Below, in pieces: positions 8,178 through 16,539 of a stretch of 54,627 nt of DNA; positions within the stretch are counted from its first letter, which is position 1; each line of letters starts with the position of its first letter. Source of the DNA: Paenibacillus sp. GTDB lineage: Bacteria > Bacillota > Bacilli > Paenibacillales > YIM-B00363. A model generated the notes under the pieces. The model was not told the DNA's origin. It did not search any database and was given only the letters and a program-made list of their open reading frames with translations. The DNA lies in the NCBI GenBank assembly GCA_031181325.1, contig JAPSKX010000009.1, positions 1-54,627 of the forward strand. Reading direction: 5' to 3'. The position numbers and the translations under genes were made by a program.

Positions 8178-9785
8178 TCATACGTTAGCCGCTTTCCGCA
8201 AGATCATCGATTGGAAATGCGGCTGCCTCCCGGCATCGCTCAGCTTCACGACGCCGAAGTACCGAACCTCGAAGACGCGCTCGACCGCCTCCCGCATGGC
8301 GTCGTCCTCGTACATCGCGAAAAACCGTTTCGGCTCGTACTCGTCCTTCTCCCATACGCCTTCCGAGTCGACGCCGCCGTATACGCCCATGTAGAACAAG
8401 CCCCCGGGCTTCAGCACCCGTCGAATATCCTTCAGCACGCTCTCCAGTTCGTGCTTCGGGATGTGCAGCAGACAGTTCAGCGCGTAAACGGCGTCGAACG
8501 ACGCATCTTCGAAGCGCAGGTCGGCCATGTCCATCTCATAAGCGTCGAGCCCCTTCTCCCGGCACAGCCGAACCATCTCCGCCGATAAGTCGACGGACGT
8601 GACTCGAAGGCCGGCTTCCTTGAAGAAGAGGCTGTCGCGTCCCGGGCCCGCCCCGATCTCAAGCAGCGTGCCCGCTCCCGCGTCGCGCAGCGCTTCGAGG
8701 AAGCGGTCGCGTTCGATCGTCTTCCAATCCTGCAGCTTGCCCGTATCCCGCCCCTCCGCATGGCGATCGTACGATCGCTTCATCCGCTCCCGATGGAACG
8801 TGCCGCGCTCCAGCGCCGCGAGGCCCGACTCCAGCTCGTCCTTCGGGAATTGCTCTCCGAGGAAGACGACGACGTCGTTCACCTCGCCCTGCGGCGTGAT
8901 GCGAATAAATTCAAGCTCGCGGTACGCGAATTGGAATAGGAAGCGGCTGGCCGTGTCCGTGAACGTGACAACGCCCTTCCCCCGGTAGACGCTCGCCGGC
9001 AGCGACTTGACGAACGCTTCGAACGCGCGGCTGTCGATCGGACCGGAGAGAAAGCGCGTATAGACGGATACATGCTCGTGCGAAGCATGGCGCTCCTGCG
9101 CATGACCGGCATGACTCCCGTCCGGGCAGCCCTCGCCGCGGACGCGATTCGGTTCGGCTCCCGCCGGCAGCGCGTTCGTCCGAAACCACACGCCGGGGTC
9201 GATGTCGCCGCGCTCGGCGCGGACGATGCTCGCGTACGGGTTCCACGCCCGCAGCGTCGCCTCCGCCCGGTCCGTCCCTTCCGGCGTCATCCGATCCGTC
9301 TTGTTCAGGACGATGAACGACGCGCACGACGCTTGCTCCTTCAGGAGCCGCTTCGTCTTCGCCGACGGCGCTTCGGGCCCTTCGAGCAGCAGCGCGCCGT
9401 CGACGACCGTCGCGATGCCCGCGAGCGCGATCGGCAGGTACAGCGACGCTTCCGTCACCGCGTCCATGATCTCGAGCGGATTGGCGACGCCCGTCGATTC
9501 GATGAACACGACGTCGGGGTCGTACGTCGCGGCCAACTCGTGCAGCTGCACGCTTACGTCGCTGCGGATCGAACAGCAGATGCAGCCGCTCAGCAGCTCC
9601 GCCATCGGCACGCCGCCGCGCTCGTCGACGGCGATCCCGTCGAGATTGACGTCGCCCAGCTCGTTCATCAGTACGACGGGGCGAAGCCCCTTGCGTTGGT
9701 AGGCGTCGATCGCCCGGCGCAGCAGCGTCGTCTTGCCGCTGCCGAGGAAGCCGGCGATGACGTACACCGGTATGGTTCGTTCCAT
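8178..9785 (-). CDS. Fusion of CobW/YciC-type G3E GTPase and class I SAM methyltransferase
   Basis: 535 residues. Residues 1-240 are a G3E GTPase: Walker A GFLGSGKTT (12-20), metal-binding CICC (Cys68, Cys70, Cys71), guanine specificity NKTD (161-164) and a His-rich segment (His225, 228, 233, 236, 238). Residues about 240-328 are the CobW C-terminal domain. A Lys/Arg linker leads to a class I methyltransferase from about 335, with motif I LLEIGAGPGRD (374-384), the acidic SVDLS loop and a MYEDD-containing C-terminal part. G3E proteins of this type deliver Zn or other metals to target enzymes; the methyl acceptor is unknown. The start has GGGAGGAGAAGAGG upstream. The fusion is unusual, since YciC-like proteins are normally about 400 residues without a methyltransferase. 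Confidence 0.88.
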   Translation of the reverse strand: MERTIPVYVIAGFLGSGKTTLLRRAIDAYQRKGLRPVVLMNELGDVNLDGIAVDERGGVPMAELLSGCICCSIRSDVSVQLHELAATYDPDVVFIESTGVANPLEIMDAVTEASLYLPIALAGIATVVDGALLLEGPEAPSAKTKRLLKEQASCASFIVLNKTDRMTPEGTDRAEATLRAWNPYASIVRAERGDIDPGVWFRTNALPAGAEPNRVRGEGCPDGSHAGHAQERHASHEHVSVYTRFLSGPIDSRAFEAFVKSLPASVYRGKGVVTFTDTASRFLFQFAYRELEFIRITPQGEVNDVVVFLGEQFPKDELESGLAALERGTFHRERMKRSYDRHAEGRDTGKLQDWKTIERDRFLEALRDAGAGTLLEIGAGPGRDSLFFKEAGLRVTSVDLSAEMVRLCREKGLDAYEMDMADLRFEDASFDAVYALNCLLHIPKHELESVLKDIRRVLKPGGLFYMGVYGGVDSEGVWEKDEYEPKRFFAMYEDDAMREAVERVFEVRYFGVVKLSDAGRQPHFQSMILRKAANV

Positions 9786-9810
9786 GCTCCTCTTCTCCTC
9801 CCAGTACGAA

Positions 9811-9854
9811 GGGGCCGTCCCGAAGTCGTCCGAAGACGATCCCGTGGCGGCCCC
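9811..9854 (-). other. GC-rich hairpin with UUCG tetraloop in the glutaredoxin-cobW gap
   Basis: Outer arms GGGGCCG (minus 9854-9848) and CGGCCCC (9817-9811) enclose an inner stem UCGUC-UUCG-GACGA (9839-9826) with the extra-stable C(UUCG)G loop. It starts 17 bases after the glutaredoxin stop and ends 25 bases before the fusion gene start, next to its ribosome binding site. No U-run follows, so it may be a partial terminator or a leader structure. Confidence 0.5.
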
Positions 9855-9871
9855 TCTATGCTTGATAGTTT

Positions 9872-10111
9872 TTACGCCGTGACGGACGCGAGCGCCTTCT
9901 GAATGCGCGTCGTGTTCATCCCGAGAATGTTATATTCGCCGATCACCGTCACCGGCAGCGACATCATGCCGATCTTCTGAAGCTCCTCGAAATACGCTTC
10001 GTTCTCGTCGACGTTGCGCTCCTCGAACGAGACGTTCTGTTCCGTGAGGTACGACTTCACCTGCTTGCAGTACACGCAATTCGTGCTGGTGTATACGATC
10101 GCTTGCGCCAT
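9872..10111 (-). CDS. Glutaredoxin-family thiol protein
   Basis: 79 residues, a single glutaredoxin fold. It has the redox motif CVYC (Cys12, Cys15), the cis-proline in SLPVTVIG (about residue 53) and the GMNTTRIQKAL C-terminal helix. The CxYC active site, small size and MAQAIVYTSTNC start fit the NrdH/YruB group of glutaredoxin-like proteins. Many Bacilli lack glutathione, so the partner may be thioredoxin reductase or a bacillithiol system (inference). GGAGAGGAA precedes the start. A PerR-like palindrome 42 bases upstream of the start suggests control by peroxide or metal. Confidence 0.9.
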   Translation of the reverse strand: MAQAIVYTSTNCVYCKQVKSYLTEQNVSFEERNVDENEAYFEELQKIGMMSLPVTVIGEYNILGMNTTRIQKALASVTA

Positions 10112-10152
10112 GGGTTCCTCTCCTCCGCTAAAGCTTGTCTATAGTCGATTAA

Positions 10153-10170
10153 TTATAATAATTATTATAA
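10153..10170 (-). promoter_or_regulatory. Perfect 18-bp palindrome resembling a PerR/Fur-family box
   Basis: TTATAATAATTATTATAA is its own reverse complement. It contains two overlapping 7-1-7 registers, each one mismatch away from the PerR consensus TTATAATNATTATAA. It lies 42 bases upstream of the glutaredoxin start and just beyond the end of the K+ channel gene. The AT-rich block stands out in a high-GC region. Confidence 0.55.
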
Positions 10171-10188
10171 ACAATCGTTCGCGGCCGA

Positions 10189-11205
10189 TCAAGTGACGGC
10201 CCGGATCCGCTCGTACGTCGGCCCGTCGCAGATGATGAACAGCCGCGCCTCCGCCGGCAGCGGCTCGGCGAGGCGCCGGTTGATCGTCATGTCGCTCCCG
10301 TCCGCGATAAGCGTCGCGCCGAGCTGCAGCAGCCCTTGGAACGCGTCGCCGTACGTCTTCCACTCCGGTCGCGTTCCGACCTCGTACACGTCTTCGCCGA
10401 CCTTGCTGCTGAGCAGCTGCGTGAAGATCGAGACGCTGCCCGCATGCAGCGCCGACCGTGCGGCCAGGCGGGACACGGCCTCGTGGGACAAGACGAACTC
10501 GTTCACCTGGACATGGCGGAAGTTCTGAATATGCTGCTCGAGCACGATCTCGACCGTCGTGTGGATATGCGGCGCCAGTCGTTCGAGGCTCGAAGCGATG
10601 AGCAGCGACTTGCCGTCGGCGAGCGCCGCGTTGTCGATGCTCCGATCGGAGAAGACGATCGCCGACCTCGCCCGCGTCAGGCCCGCCGTCTCGAGCGTCG
10701 ACTCGGCCGACGGGTCGCCGCTGACGAAGTAGACGCGCTCCCGATCCACCGGCGAACGCTCCAATTCGTCGATCACGACGACCTCCAGCGCCGGGTCCGC
10801 GTGCAGCAGCTCCTCCATTGCGGATTGCGCTCTCCGGCTCCAGCCGATCAAGATCACGTGACCGTTCCCATAGTACTTCAACTTCCCCGCCTCCTTCCGC
10901 TTCTTGATCGTGCCGAATGCGTCGATGATTTTTCCGATCACGAGACTAAGCAGACCGATCCCGAACAAGTACAGCAGCATCGCGTACAGCTTTCCGGGGA
11001 CCGTCTTCGGGAAGAAATCGCCGTAGCCGACCGTCGTTACCGTCGTCATGACGTACCACAACGCGTTAAACCACATGCCGAACGTCTCGGGCTCGAGCCA
11101 ATACATGACCGTCGCGCTGCCGAGTACGAAGAGAATCGTGAGAACGGCCAAGAAGCGATTATTCAGCTTCAGCAGCTTCTGAGACATCTTAATGAAATAA
11201 AGCAA
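10189..11205 (-). CDS. Potassium channel with RCK/TrkA-N domain
   Basis: 338 residues from a TTG at 11205, chosen because GGGAGGTG stands exactly 7 bases upstream; the ATG at 11187 is 25 bases from that site and is the alternative. There are two membrane spans (about 17-35 and 68-90) flanking a pore with selectivity filter TVGYGD (58-63), then a cytoplasmic Rossmann-like RCK domain with GHVILIGWS and VVVIDE motifs, and a degenerate C-terminal part. The architecture matches YugO/MthK-type bacterial K+ channels. It should form tetramers gated by a nucleotide or ion bound to the RCK ring. Read as a single gene between helD and glutaredoxin. Confidence 0.88.
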   Translation of the reverse strand: MLYFIKMSQKLLKLNNRFLAVLTILFVLGSATVMYWLEPETFGMWFNALWYVMTTVTTVGYGDFFPKTVPGKLYAMLLYLFGIGLLSLVIGKIIDAFGTIKKRKEAGKLKYYGNGHVILIGWSRRAQSAMEELLHADPALEVVVIDELERSPVDRERVYFVSGDPSAESTLETAGLTRARSAIVFSDRSIDNAALADGKSLLIASSLERLAPHIHTTVEIVLEQHIQNFRHVQVNEFVLSHEAVSRLAARSALHAGSVSIFTQLLSSKVGEDVYEVGTRPEWKTYGDAFQGLLQLGATLIADGSDMTINRRLAEPLPAEARLFIICDGPTYERIRAVT

Positions 11206-11282
11206 AAAGCGGCACCTCCCCGACTCGATATCCATAGTATATCGGTCCCGGCGCCGCCCTTCCAGTGATTTGCTTCTTCATC

Positions 11283-13475
11283 CTATAGTGCGCCTTGCAG
11301 GAGAGGCGTCAGCTCGTCCCAATGATACGCTTCGAGCCGATGCAGCGCCCTTGTGCACGCGACGTACAGCAGCTTGACGTCCTCCGGGACGGCCGGGTCG
11401 TACGCCTCCGACGCCGGATTGACGAGCAGCACCGCATCGAATTCCATGCCCTTGCTTAAGTAAACGGGCACGACGCTGACGCCCCCCGCGTACTTGTCCG
11501 CCTTCCCCTCGATCAAGTGAACGTCTTCCGCGCCGAGCGCCTCCAGCTTCTTATGGACGGCGCGGCAGCGCGCCGCCGTCTTGTCGATGACGGCGACGTT
11601 GCGCATGCCCTGCGCCCGAAGCTCGGCCAGCCGCTCCGCGATCGCGCGCAACCCTTCCGCTTCGTCCGCATGCCGCGACGCGTGCGGCGCTTCGCCGCGG
11701 CGAAGCACCGGCTCCGCCGGCGTCACGTGCGGATTGGCCCAATTCGAGAGCACCGCGTTCGCGACCGTCATGATTTCGACGGTCGAGCGGTAGCTCTTCT
11801 TAAGGCGCTCGACGGACACTTTGCCGGGAAACACGCCCTTGGACAGCGCGTTCCAGTCCGTTAATCCGCGGTACGGGTAGATCGATTGGGCGAGGTCGCC
11901 CAAAATCGTCATCGAGCCGCTCGCGGATAGGGCGCTCAACGCGTGAAGCTGGAACGGCGAGAAGTCCTGCGCTTCGTCGACGATGATATGGCTGAAGGCG
12001 CGCGTCTTGCCGAGTCCGTAAAAGCGATACGCGAGGTAGAACAGCGGCGCGAGATCGTCCCATTCGAGCTCCTGCTTATGCTTCTCCTTGCGTTCCGCGA
12101 AGTATGCCGCGACGCGCTCGGCGTCGATCCCTTCGTCCGCGAGGCCCGCCTCGGCCATCCACTTCGCGACGTTGGCGGGCTTCGTTACGATGTTCCGGTA
12201 AAACGATACGATCTCGACGCCCTTCACCTGCTCGACGTATTCCGCGAGCTTGCGGTCGTATTGCAGCCGCACCTCCGCGACCCGCTTCTCCGTCGCCGCG
12301 AATTGGCCCGACTTGATTCTCGATTCGAGCACCCGGGCGGCTTCCTTCGCGCAATCGTCCTTCCATTGGGTCAGCGCCTGGATCAACCGCTTGCGCCGCT
12401 GCATGTACGGATAATGCTTGAAGTCGACGTGGAACTTGCGGCGCACGTCCTCCGCGGTCATCCGATGCGTCTTGCTGAGCGAGAGGTCCGCGTCGGGAAT
12501 CGTCGCGGCGATCCGGCGCTCGACGAAGCGATCGAGCAGCGTCTTCGTCGCCATCGACCCGCGCAGCCGCGACGCCAGCTTCGCGACCGCGAGCCGTTCG
12601 CCGTCCGATTCGCGCCCCGCTTCCAAGAACATGGCCGTCTTCCCGGCCGCGTCCGCGATCCGGTATCCCTTCGGCAGCGGGACGAAGCCGCGCAGCGCCT
12701 CCTCCCACGTCGTCTGCACGACGCCTTCGATGCCGAGATCCGGCAGCACGTCGGAGATATAGTCGATGAAGAGGCGATTCGGCGCGATAATGAGGAAGTT
12801 GTCGAAGGCGCCCCGGTCCCGATACGCGTACGCGAGGAACGCGAGCCGATGCAGGGCGATCGTCGTCTTTCCGCTCCCCGCGGCGCCTTGCACGATCAAA
12901 GCTTGCCCCGCTTCGGCTCGAAGCACGGCGTTCTGCTCCGCTTGGATCGTCTCGACGATATCCTTCAGCTTCTGCTCGCCGCGCTGCTCGAGCCGCTCGA
13001 GGAGCAGCCGGTTCGTCCCGGTTTCGGCGGACATGTCGTAGAAGCGGGTCAGCTCGTCTTTATCCATCTCGAACTGCCGTTTATTGGAGACGTCGAACAG
13101 CAGCCGCCTGCCGAGCTTCACGTCGACGGGCACGTCGCGGAACGAATGCTCGTAATACAAATTCGCCATCGGCGAACGCCAATCGAGCACGATCGGCTCC
13201 ATCGTCGCGCGGTCGAACAGGCCGAACCGGCCGATGTACGCCCGCTCCCGGTCCGGCTGCTCGCGCTCTTGGAAGTCCACCTTCGCGAAAAACGGCCTCG
13301 TCTTGGACTTGTACAGCTGCTCCAGTTCCTTCTGCCGGATCGCGTTGAGCGCGAGCTCCGTGAAATCGTCGGTCAGCTTAATGCCCTGCGCGCCGGCTTC
13401 GATCTGCCGTTCGATATGGCGCCGAACTTTGGTTAGGAATTCCCGCTCCGCCGTCAATTGCTCCTCGTACGTCAT
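11283..13475 (-). CDS. helD: HelD-type UvrD-like helicase that recycles RNA polymerase
   Basis: 730 residues from ATG 13475 (AGGA 5 bases upstream); an in-frame ATG at 13514 directly follows a TATAAT box and has no ribosome binding site. An N-terminal coiled-coil arm (about residues 1-75) precedes a split superfamily 1 helicase core with Walker A GAAGSGKTT (197-205), VDEAQDFS, GDLAQSIYPYRG, SYRST and a C-terminal VACTRALHRLE motif. In B. subtilis HelD (about 774 residues) pushes into stalled RNA polymerase and releases it from nucleic acid with ATP. No UvrD-like accessory domains are evident. It is not part of an obvious operon. Confidence 0.87.
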   Translation of the reverse strand: MTYEEQLTAEREFLTKVRRHIERQIEAGAQGIKLTDDFTELALNAIRQKELEQLYKSKTRPFFAKVDFQEREQPDRERAYIGRFGLFDRATMEPIVLDWRSPMANLYYEHSFRDVPVDVKLGRRLLFDVSNKRQFEMDKDELTRFYDMSAETGTNRLLLERLEQRGEQKLKDIVETIQAEQNAVLRAEAGQALIVQGAAGSGKTTIALHRLAFLAYAYRDRGAFDNFLIIAPNRLFIDYISDVLPDLGIEGVVQTTWEEALRGFVPLPKGYRIADAAGKTAMFLEAGRESDGERLAVAKLASRLRGSMATKTLLDRFVERRIAATIPDADLSLSKTHRMTAEDVRRKFHVDFKHYPYMQRRKRLIQALTQWKDDCAKEAARVLESRIKSGQFAATEKRVAEVRLQYDRKLAEYVEQVKGVEIVSFYRNIVTKPANVAKWMAEAGLADEGIDAERVAAYFAERKEKHKQELEWDDLAPLFYLAYRFYGLGKTRAFSHIIVDEAQDFSPFQLHALSALSASGSMTILGDLAQSIYPYRGLTDWNALSKGVFPGKVSVERLKKSYRSTVEIMTVANAVLSNWANPHVTPAEPVLRRGEAPHASRHADEAEGLRAIAERLAELRAQGMRNVAVIDKTAARCRAVHKKLEALGAEDVHLIEGKADKYAGGVSVVPVYLSKGMEFDAVLLVNPASEAYDPAVPEDVKLLYVACTRALHRLEAYHWDELTPLLQGAL

Positions 13476-13628
13476 GCCGGTCCTATTCGCCCCTTCGCTC
13501 CGAATCCAATTCATTGCTGAGCATTATATAATAATATAAGCTCGGGACTTTTTCCAGATATCGGTTCGGAAAAAGTTTCCACGTCTCGTGAGACAGCGTA
13601 AGGCGGCCTCGAATACAAGAAGCAGGCC

Positions 13629-15089
13629 TCACCGCTTCGGCGGCAGGCCTGCCTGCTCCAACTTCTTGCGCTGTCGTTCGATGAACGCCAGCTTGCGCCG
13701 GATCGCGTCGGCGTGCGGTCCCGCCTTGCGCACGTAGGCGCGATAGATCGCCCGCGCCTCCGCCAGCTTCCCGCGGTGCACCGCGAGGTCCGCGAGCAGC
13801 ACCGGCGCCCTCCACTCGCGAATGCTCCGGTCGGCCGCCACCGTGCCGCGGTACGTCTTCGCGCTCTCCGCTGCTAGAATCGCGGATTCCTCCGCCTCGC
13901 GGAACTTCTCCTTCGCTTGCGCGATCAGCGCCTGCGCCAGGAAATAATGCGCGTCCGGAAAGTCCGGCGTCTCCTTGAGGATCGCCTCGCACCGCGATCG
14001 CGCGACGTCCCATCGCCGATCCGCGACGGCGCACTTGACGAGCCAGAGCCGAAGCTCCAGCGTACGTCCGAAGCGCGGCTGACGCGCCGCAAGCCGCAGC
14101 GCCTCCTCGAACGACGACTCCGCATCCGCATAACTTCCTTGCCCGAACCGCTCCCTGCCGAGAAAATACGGCCATGCCGGGTCGTCCGGCGACTCCGCGC
14201 GGCTTAATCGAAGGAGCCGTTCCGCCCGATCCGTCTTCCGCTTGCTCTTCATGACGGCGGGATCGTACCCGTCGTGGTATAACCGAATCCCGACCTTCCG
14301 GCGCAGCAGCGGCGCATTCCCGTACACGCCGTCCTCCGCCGCCACTTGATTATGAATGCGGCCGAAGAAGCGCAGCCCTCGCCGCAACGGGAACATGCGG
14401 GATTGGGAGAAATCATGCGCGATCTCGCTGCCGACGACATGGAGATGCCAAATCTGGAGCACCGACGGGATCGGCAGCGGATCGAACAAGCCGGCCGCTT
14501 CGCGAATCGCAGTCCGATCCTCCGGGTGCAGCCACTCGTCCGCGTCGATCCAGAGCACCCAGTCGCTACGGATGTGCGGAATCGTCTCGTTGCGCGCCGC
14601 CGCGAAGCTGTCGTCCCACGTCGTCTTCAGCAGCTTGACGTCCGGGTAGGACGCGACAATGTCCAACGTCCGATCCGTCGAGCCGGTGTCCATGACAATG
14701 ATCTCGTCTACCGCCCCTTGCAGGCTGTCGATACAACGCGCGATGCACCGTTCTTCGTTCTTCGCGAGGATCGCGGCGCAGACGGTGACGGGGCGGACCC
14801 GGAGCAATCGCGCCGTCGAATCTGTAAGCTTCGCAGCCGCAGGTAGTCGCTCCGCTTGCTCCGATAGCGGATCGAACCACAGTCCCTCCGGGTCGAGCAG
14901 TCTGCCTCGCGCCAATGCCGCTTCGGCATCGCCGCGAGAACCCGCCCCGATCCGAGCTTCGGCCAACGAAACCCAGCCTTGCGCGTCGAGCGGTCTTCCC
15001 GCGATGAAAGCCTCCGCCAGCGAACCGGCTCGCTCCCAGCTTTTCGACGATAACGCTTGCCGCAAGGACGCAGCGTCCCCCCGACTCAT
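13629..15089 (-). CDS. TPR glycosyltransferase family 2 (SunS-like), second copy
   Basis: 486 residues from ATG 15089, which overlaps the previous stop as ATGA and follows GGAAGGAG. The N-terminal 70 residues are a TPR-like helical repeat. The GT-A domain starts near VTVCAAILAKNEERCIARCIDSL, has the DTGSTDRT and WVLWIDADEW (DxD-type metal site) motifs and a RIHNQVAAED / IRLYHDGYDP region. The C-terminal 190 residues form TPR-like helices. This layout (GT2 followed by helical repeats) resembles SunS, the sublancin peptide glycosyltransferase, as I remember it. It is a paralogue of the preceding gene and follows a secreted protein gene in one operon, so that protein is a candidate acceptor. Soluble, cytoplasmic. 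Confidence 0.85.
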   Translation of the reverse strand: MSRGDAASLRQALSSKSWERAGSLAEAFIAGRPLDAQGWVSLAEARIGAGSRGDAEAALARGRLLDPEGLWFDPLSEQAERLPAAAKLTDSTARLLRVRPVTVCAAILAKNEERCIARCIDSLQGAVDEIIVMDTGSTDRTLDIVASYPDVKLLKTTWDDSFAAARNETIPHIRSDWVLWIDADEWLHPEDRTAIREAAGLFDPLPIPSVLQIWHLHVVGSEIAHDFSQSRMFPLRRGLRFFGRIHNQVAAEDGVYGNAPLLRRKVGIRLYHDGYDPAVMKSKRKTDRAERLLRLSRAESPDDPAWPYFLGRERFGQGSYADAESSFEEALRLAARQPRFGRTLELRLWLVKCAVADRRWDVARSRCEAILKETPDFPDAHYFLAQALIAQAKEKFREAEESAILAAESAKTYRGTVAADRSIREWRAPVLLADLAVHRGKLAEARAIYRAYVRKAGPHADAIRRKLAFIERQRKKLEQAGLPPKR

Positions 15090-16534
15090 GACGTAACTCC
15101 TTCCGGTTTCATCTTCCGGAAGGCAAGTCGAATTTGCTGCTCCTTCATCATTCGAAGCCGGTCTTCGACATAAGCGCCCGGCGAAGGGACGGACGCATAC
15201 CCCCTCCATGCTTCGGCCAACAATCCGCCGTGCAGCGAGAGGTCCGCGCCAACGAGCTCCGCGCGCCAACCCGCGATGCTCGGATCGGCGCTGACCTCCC
15301 CTCGATACGTGCGGAAGCCCTGGCGCGCCTCATGCAAGCGGCGCCCCGCCTCTCGAAGCAGTTCGCGGCCTTCGTTCATTCGACGTTCCGCCCACAGCAT
15401 CCGGACGTTCGGATGGTTCGGCTCGAGTTCCAGAATGCGATCGTACGTCTCCGCCAACGCTTGTACATGCCCTAGCTCCTTGTGTACTCGAAGCCGCATC
15501 AGCAACACTTCCAATAGCCGGCCGAATCGGGGTTGATTCGATGCCGTCCGCTCCGCCGCCCCCAAATAATCGAGCGCTTCCTCCAGCCAGCCTCCTGCGA
15601 TCGTCTCTCGACTTAAGAAGTACCACCAGCCGGGATCTTCCGGCTCCTCGAGAACCATACGCTTCAACAACGACCGGTTTCTCTCGATCTTGTCCTTCGA
15701 ACGTACCACGTCGGGTTCGTAGCCGGTATGATGAAACCGAATGCGTATCGTGCGGCGGTGAATGCACGGATCGTAAATTCCTCCGTCGACGGTGCCGACC
15801 TGCTCGTGAATTCTTCCGAAATACTTCAGCCCGCAGCCCATCCGGAACAGACGTCCCTGCGATAGATCGCTGCGAATATGTCCCTCGACGGAATTCAGAT
15901 GCCAGACGTTCAACACGACCGGCTTCGCAATCGAATGATAAAGCGCAGCCGCTTCCTTGACGGCGGTACGATCGTCCTCGTGCAGCGTTTCGTCGCCGTC
16001 GACCCATAGGACCCAATCCGTCTCTACGAACGAAAGCGCGTCGTTGCGCAGCTCCCCGAAGCTGTCTCTCCACGGCAATTCGCGAAGCTCCACGCCGCGT
16101 CGCCGCTTCGCGATCTCGACGGTGCGGTCCGTCGATCCGTTATCGAATACGAGAATGCGATCGACGGCCCCTCGCAAAGAGGCAAGGCATCGATCGATCG
16201 TCGCTTCCTCGTCTTTGACGATCACAACCGCCGACACCGACACGTTCGGAACGCGAAGGAGCGCCTCGATATCGACGCGCTCCTCCCCTTCGTACCGCGA
16301 CAGCAATACACCTTCGACTTGCTCCGCCCAATGTGCCTCGGGATCCAGCAGCCAAGCTCTCCGAAAACACCGGTGCGCCGCGCCGGCGTACCCCCGATGA
16401 AGCAGCGCTTCCCCGAGGAGCACCCAGGCCTGCGCATCGAGACGATTCGCTCGTACCGATTCGATCGCGGCGGCTTCGGCCGCCTTGTATTGCCCGCTCG
16501 CAAGCAGCGCCTTGATGTCGTTCGTCTTACGCAT
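15086..16534 (-). CDS. TPR glycosyltransferase family 2 (SunS-like), first copy
   Basis: 482 residues. N-terminal TPR pair (KALLASGQYKAAEAAA..., AWVLLGEALLHRG), then GT2 core VSAVVIVKDEEATIDRCLASL, DNGSTDRT, and WVLWVDGDE (metal-binding acidic motif), then RIHEQVGTVDGG and IRFHHTGYEPDVV, and a long C-terminal helical-repeat region ending FRKMKPEGVTS. It starts 5 bases after the secreted protein gene ends and is followed with ATGA overlap by its paralogue, so the three are transcriptionally coupled. It should transfer a nucleotide-activated sugar to a protein or peptide in the cytoplasm (inference from the SunS-like architecture). Two copies could add two different sugars or act in sequence. 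Confidence 0.85.
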   Translation of the reverse strand: MRKTNDIKALLASGQYKAAEAAAIESVRANRLDAQAWVLLGEALLHRGYAGAAHRCFRRAWLLDPEAHWAEQVEGVLLSRYEGEERVDIEALLRVPNVSVSAVVIVKDEEATIDRCLASLRGAVDRILVFDNGSTDRTVEIAKRRRGVELRELPWRDSFGELRNDALSFVETDWVLWVDGDETLHEDDRTAVKEAAALYHSIAKPVVLNVWHLNSVEGHIRSDLSQGRLFRMGCGLKYFGRIHEQVGTVDGGIYDPCIHRRTIRIRFHHTGYEPDVVRSKDKIERNRSLLKRMVLEEPEDPGWWYFLSRETIAGGWLEEALDYLGAAERTASNQPRFGRLLEVLLMRLRVHKELGHVQALAETYDRILELEPNHPNVRMLWAERRMNEGRELLREAGRRLHEARQGFRTYRGEVSADPSIAGWRAELVGADLSLHGGLLAEAWRGYASVPSPGAYVEDRLRMMKEQQIRLAFRKMKPEGVTS

Positions 16535-16539
16535 TCCCG

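Noticed and set aside
11943-13436. 497-codon plus frame opposite helD
   Set aside because: Shadow of a well-recognised helicase gene; no ribosome binding site.
15090-15269. N-terminal extension of the second glycosyltransferase
   Set aside because: It overlaps the end of the first glycosyltransferase in another frame; the ATGA-overlapping start at 15089 has GGAAGGAG.
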